Program-made: the position numbers and the translations under genes
Notes under the pieces: model-generated
Seen by the model: only the letters and a program-made list of their open reading frames with translations
Databases searched by the model: none
What the model was told of the DNA's origin: nothing
NCBI GenBank assembly: GCA_963728535.1
Contig: CAVSKK010000001.1
Span: forward strand, 1,488,001-1,552,000
DNA length: 64,000 nucleotides
DNA from: VAXT01 sp963728535
Lineage (GTDB): Bacteria; Actinomycetota; Thermoleophilia; Gaiellales; Gaiellaceae
Direction: 5' to 3'
Part shown: positions 62,296-64,000 of the stretch, piece after piece
Numbering within the stretch: position 1 is the first letter of the stretch
Layout of the letters: each line of letters starts with the position of its first letter

Positions 62296-63681
62296 CTAGG
62301 CAACGTCTTCGACCGCGCGGAGAGAAGATGGCTCGATAGCTACGTCAGATTTAGATTCCTCGAACCCAAAATCGGACCTTGTGCCCGTACGGTACGTCTC
62401 GTCAGCACTGGCGAGGATCGCCTCGAACGCGGCGGTAACGGACGTGTCGAACTGACTCTCGACGGCTTGGGCGAGGCGCATTCGTGCCACTTGACTGGGC
62501 ATCGCATCGCGGTACGGCCTATCGGAAGTCATCGCGTTGTACGCGTCCGCGACAGCAATGATCCGCGAAAGAAGCGGGATTTCGTCACCAACCACGCCGT
62601 CGGGATAGCCCTGCCCATCTACCCGTTCATGGTGGTGACGGACGATCTTTGCGATCTCGGCGTAGTCATCCACGTTCGCGAGAATGCGCTCTCCGATGAC
62701 AGGGTGGTCCTCCATTTGCCGGCGTTCGTCGAGCGTGAGCGCGCCGGGCTTTTCCAGGAGCCCCGGAGGAAGACCGATCTTTCCGATGTCGTGGACGAGA
62801 CCGCAGAGATGGACGAGCTGCACCTGGGCCGCGGAAAGACTCATGCGTTCAGCAATGTCTCGGGCATAAATCGCTACTGCGGACGAATGCCCGGCGGTGT
62901 AGCGATCTCTTGCGTCGAGCGTGGCCACCAGAGCTGAGGCGAACGAGAGGTTGGCCCGTTCGAGCTGCGTATTTGCCTCCGCCAAATCGGCTGCCAGTCT
63001 TTTCTCCGCCTGGTAGAGGACGAACGACCTCTGTGCCGCAAGAGCGGGAGCAAGGAACAACGGCAGAACCCATGGAGAAACGGTCTCATAGCCCAACGCC
63101 AAGACTGCAACGCCGGGAACGTACAGCGGCATCGAGCTGAAAGCGAGGGGACCAAGGGTTCGGAACACCTTCAGGGGGCTGCCATGTCCTCTGAGGGTGA
63201 ATACAACGGCGGCAAAGGCGAGGTCGAGGAACTGAGTCGACGCCGCCGCTGCGGCACTCGCAGCGAGAATCGAGGGCAGGGTTGAGTTGCTCAGCTCGAT
63301 CGCTATGAGGCCGGCCACGGCTCCCGTCAGTGATCTACTCGATGCGTAAAGGACCCACCGTGTTCGCGGAGTCCGCTCTTCTCCGAACATCGACGAAACC
63401 GAGACCAGCATGGCCGCAAGCGGCCCGAAGAGCACGGCCGCCAGGAGGATCGGAAACAGGGAGATTGAGACTTTCAGGCTGCCCGAAAGCTGAACCTGCC
63501 CCCGTTGAGCCATTGCAGCCGCGACACAAAGCGCGCCCACACCCCACGGGTTCGTAAGTCCATATCCGCCTAACGCAAGGCCGGTAGCAACTGCGACGCT
63601 AAGACCGACCAAAACGCCAGCGTAAATCTGGACGCGTCCCTGCGCATCTGAAAGTAGCTTCTTCAGTGAAATTTCAGACAA
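62296..63681 (-). CDS. Membrane-bound HD-GYP domain phosphodiesterase
   Basis: The 461-residue protein has about eight N-terminal hydrophobic segments (a membrane sensory part up to about residue 220), a short coiled coil, and an HD-GYP domain. HD-GYP motifs are CGLVHDIGKIGLPPGLL and HHERVDGQGYPDG. It should hydrolyse cyclic di-GMP. The start was set at TTG 63681, because GGGGGAGGA lies 8 bases upstream; the in-frame TTG 63735 lacks such a site. It diverges from a 21-codon peptide gene, and the GGDEF protein at 23.3 kb makes the substrate. Confidence 0.92.
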   Translation of the reverse strand: MSEISLKKLLSDAQGRVQIYAGVLVGLSVAVATGLALGGYGLTNPWGVGALCVAAAMAQRGQVQLSGSLKVSISLFPILLAAVLFGPLAAMLVSVSSMFGEERTPRTRWVLYASSRSLTGAVAGLIAIELSNSTLPSILAASAAAAASTQFLDLAFAAVVFTLRGHGSPLKVFRTLGPLAFSSMPLYVPGVAVLALGYETVSPWVLPLFLAPALAAQRSFVLYQAEKRLAADLAEANTQLERANLSFASALVATLDARDRYTAGHSSAVAIYARDIAERMSLSAAQVQLVHLCGLVHDIGKIGLPPGLLEKPGALTLDERRQMEDHPVIGERILANVDDYAEIAKIVRHHHERVDGQGYPDGVVGDEIPLLSRIIAVADAYNAMTSDRPYRDAMPSQVARMRLAQAVESQFDTSVTAAFEAILASADETYRTGTRSDFGFEESKSDVAIEPSSLRAVEDVA

Positions 63682-63695
63682 ACTGTTGAATCCTC

Positions 63696-63707
63696 CCCCA
63701 ATTGGGG
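63696..63707. promoter_or_regulatory. Palindrome at the HD-GYP/peptide divergent promoter
   Basis: A perfect 12-base palindrome (CCCCAATTGGGG) overlaps the HD-GYP ribosome-binding region and lies 45 bases upstream of the peptide ATG. It is a candidate operator that could control both divergent genes. Confidence 0.4.
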
Positions 63708-63752
63708 TACCTTCTGAACCAGCCGTTAGTCCCAACAGAAGGAGTGAGTGAA

Positions 63753-63818
63753 ATGAAGAAAATTATGCTGCGTCTAGCTTCCCGGGCTGCCAACCCCGGT
63801 GGCGTCATCGCCTGGTAG
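63753..63818 (+). CDS. Small peptide of 21 residues
   Basis: The frame reads MKKIMLRLASRAANPGGVIA plus Trp and TAG. AAGGAG lies 8 bases before the ATG, one of the better ribosome-binding sites in this part. A short basic N-terminus followed by a hydrophobic Gly/Pro/Trp end suggests a signal or ribosomally made peptide, or a leader peptide. It is divergent from the HD-GYP gene and next to a LuxR-type regulator. No processing or export gene is seen within the window, so its role is open. Confidence 0.5.
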   Translation: MKKIMLRLASRAANPGGVIAW

Positions 63819-63917
63819 GCATCCTAAGTAGCTTGCGTTCTCCACAATAACCGGGCATCCCCCTGATGAGGGATATCCACAAACTGGGGAGAACTGAAGG
63901 AAGTTAGAAGCCGGCGC

Positions 63918-64000
63918 CTAGGCGATGATGCCGCGACGGAAACCCACCGCGACTGCGTGTGCACGGGAGCGCGCTTGCAGTTTCGCCAGTAGGTGCCTCA
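63918..64000 (-). CDS. LuxR-type response regulator, C-terminal end
   Basis: Only the last 27 codons are inside the window (stop at 63918). They read RHLLAKLQARSRAHAVAVGF and RRGIIA, the end of a LuxR/NarL helix-turn-helix, with the recognition helix just upstream of the edge. The regulator lies beyond the peptide gene and could control it. Confidence 0.7.
   Translation of the reverse strand, partial: RHLLAKLQARSRAHAVAVGFRRGIIA

Overview
The window is a high-GC chromosomal segment of an actinobacterium. Pervasive G/C third codon positions, GTG/TTG starts, stop/start overlaps of 1-4 bases, zinc-type S4, S14, L33 and L36, and large LuxR-type ATPase regulators fit a deep-branching class such as Thermoleophilia. 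That placement is an inference from style, not from a search.

About 2.9-41.5 kb is the transcription/translation super-cluster, almost all on the minus strand. Read in its own direction it runs tRNA-Met(CAT), rpmG, secE, nusG, rplK, rplA, L10 leader, rplJ, rplL, a 4.6-kb accessory insert, rpoB, rpoC, a plus-strand GGDEF gene, rpsL, rpsG, fusA, tuf, then the S10, spc and alpha operons: rpsJ, rplC, rplD, rplW, rplB, rpsS, rplV, rpsC, rplP, rpmC, rpsQ, rplN, rplX, rplE, rpsN, rpsH, rplF, rplR, rpsE, rpmD, rplO, secY, adk, map, rpmJ, rpsM, rpsK, rpsD, rpoA, rplQ. infA is missing from its usual place between map and rpmJ. An ECF sigma/anti-sigma-like pair, a frameshifted conserved gene, truA and the end of mscL close the left side.

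From 41.7 to 57.8 kb lie accessory metabolism and transport genes: an MMPL exporter, an AzlCD pair, a HhH-GPD DNA glycosylase, a hydantoinase/oxoprolinase A-B pair, an MFS carrier, an ABC-2 cassette with one ATPase followed by three A/B permease pairs, a two-domain GNAT, an FKBP and a YjbR-like protein. From 57.8 kb to the end are a PilC/GspF protein, a PilV-like prepilin, a MalT-like LuxR regulator, a membrane HD-GYP protein, an unannotated 21-codon peptide gene and the end of another LuxR-type regulator.

The most unusual observation is a set of three related leader peptides (core I-H-M-A-x-Q-x-N-x-D-A, stop TAG). Each ends one base before the GTG start of rpsN, secE or rpmG. The third copy differs at synonymous third positions, which points to a translated peptide. 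Other points of note are the 21-codon peptide next to the HD-GYP gene, low-complexity tails on six ribosomal proteins, the split between rplL and rpoB, an enlarged rpoC, and two single-base frameshifts (rplV and a gene beside truA) that look like sequence errors.
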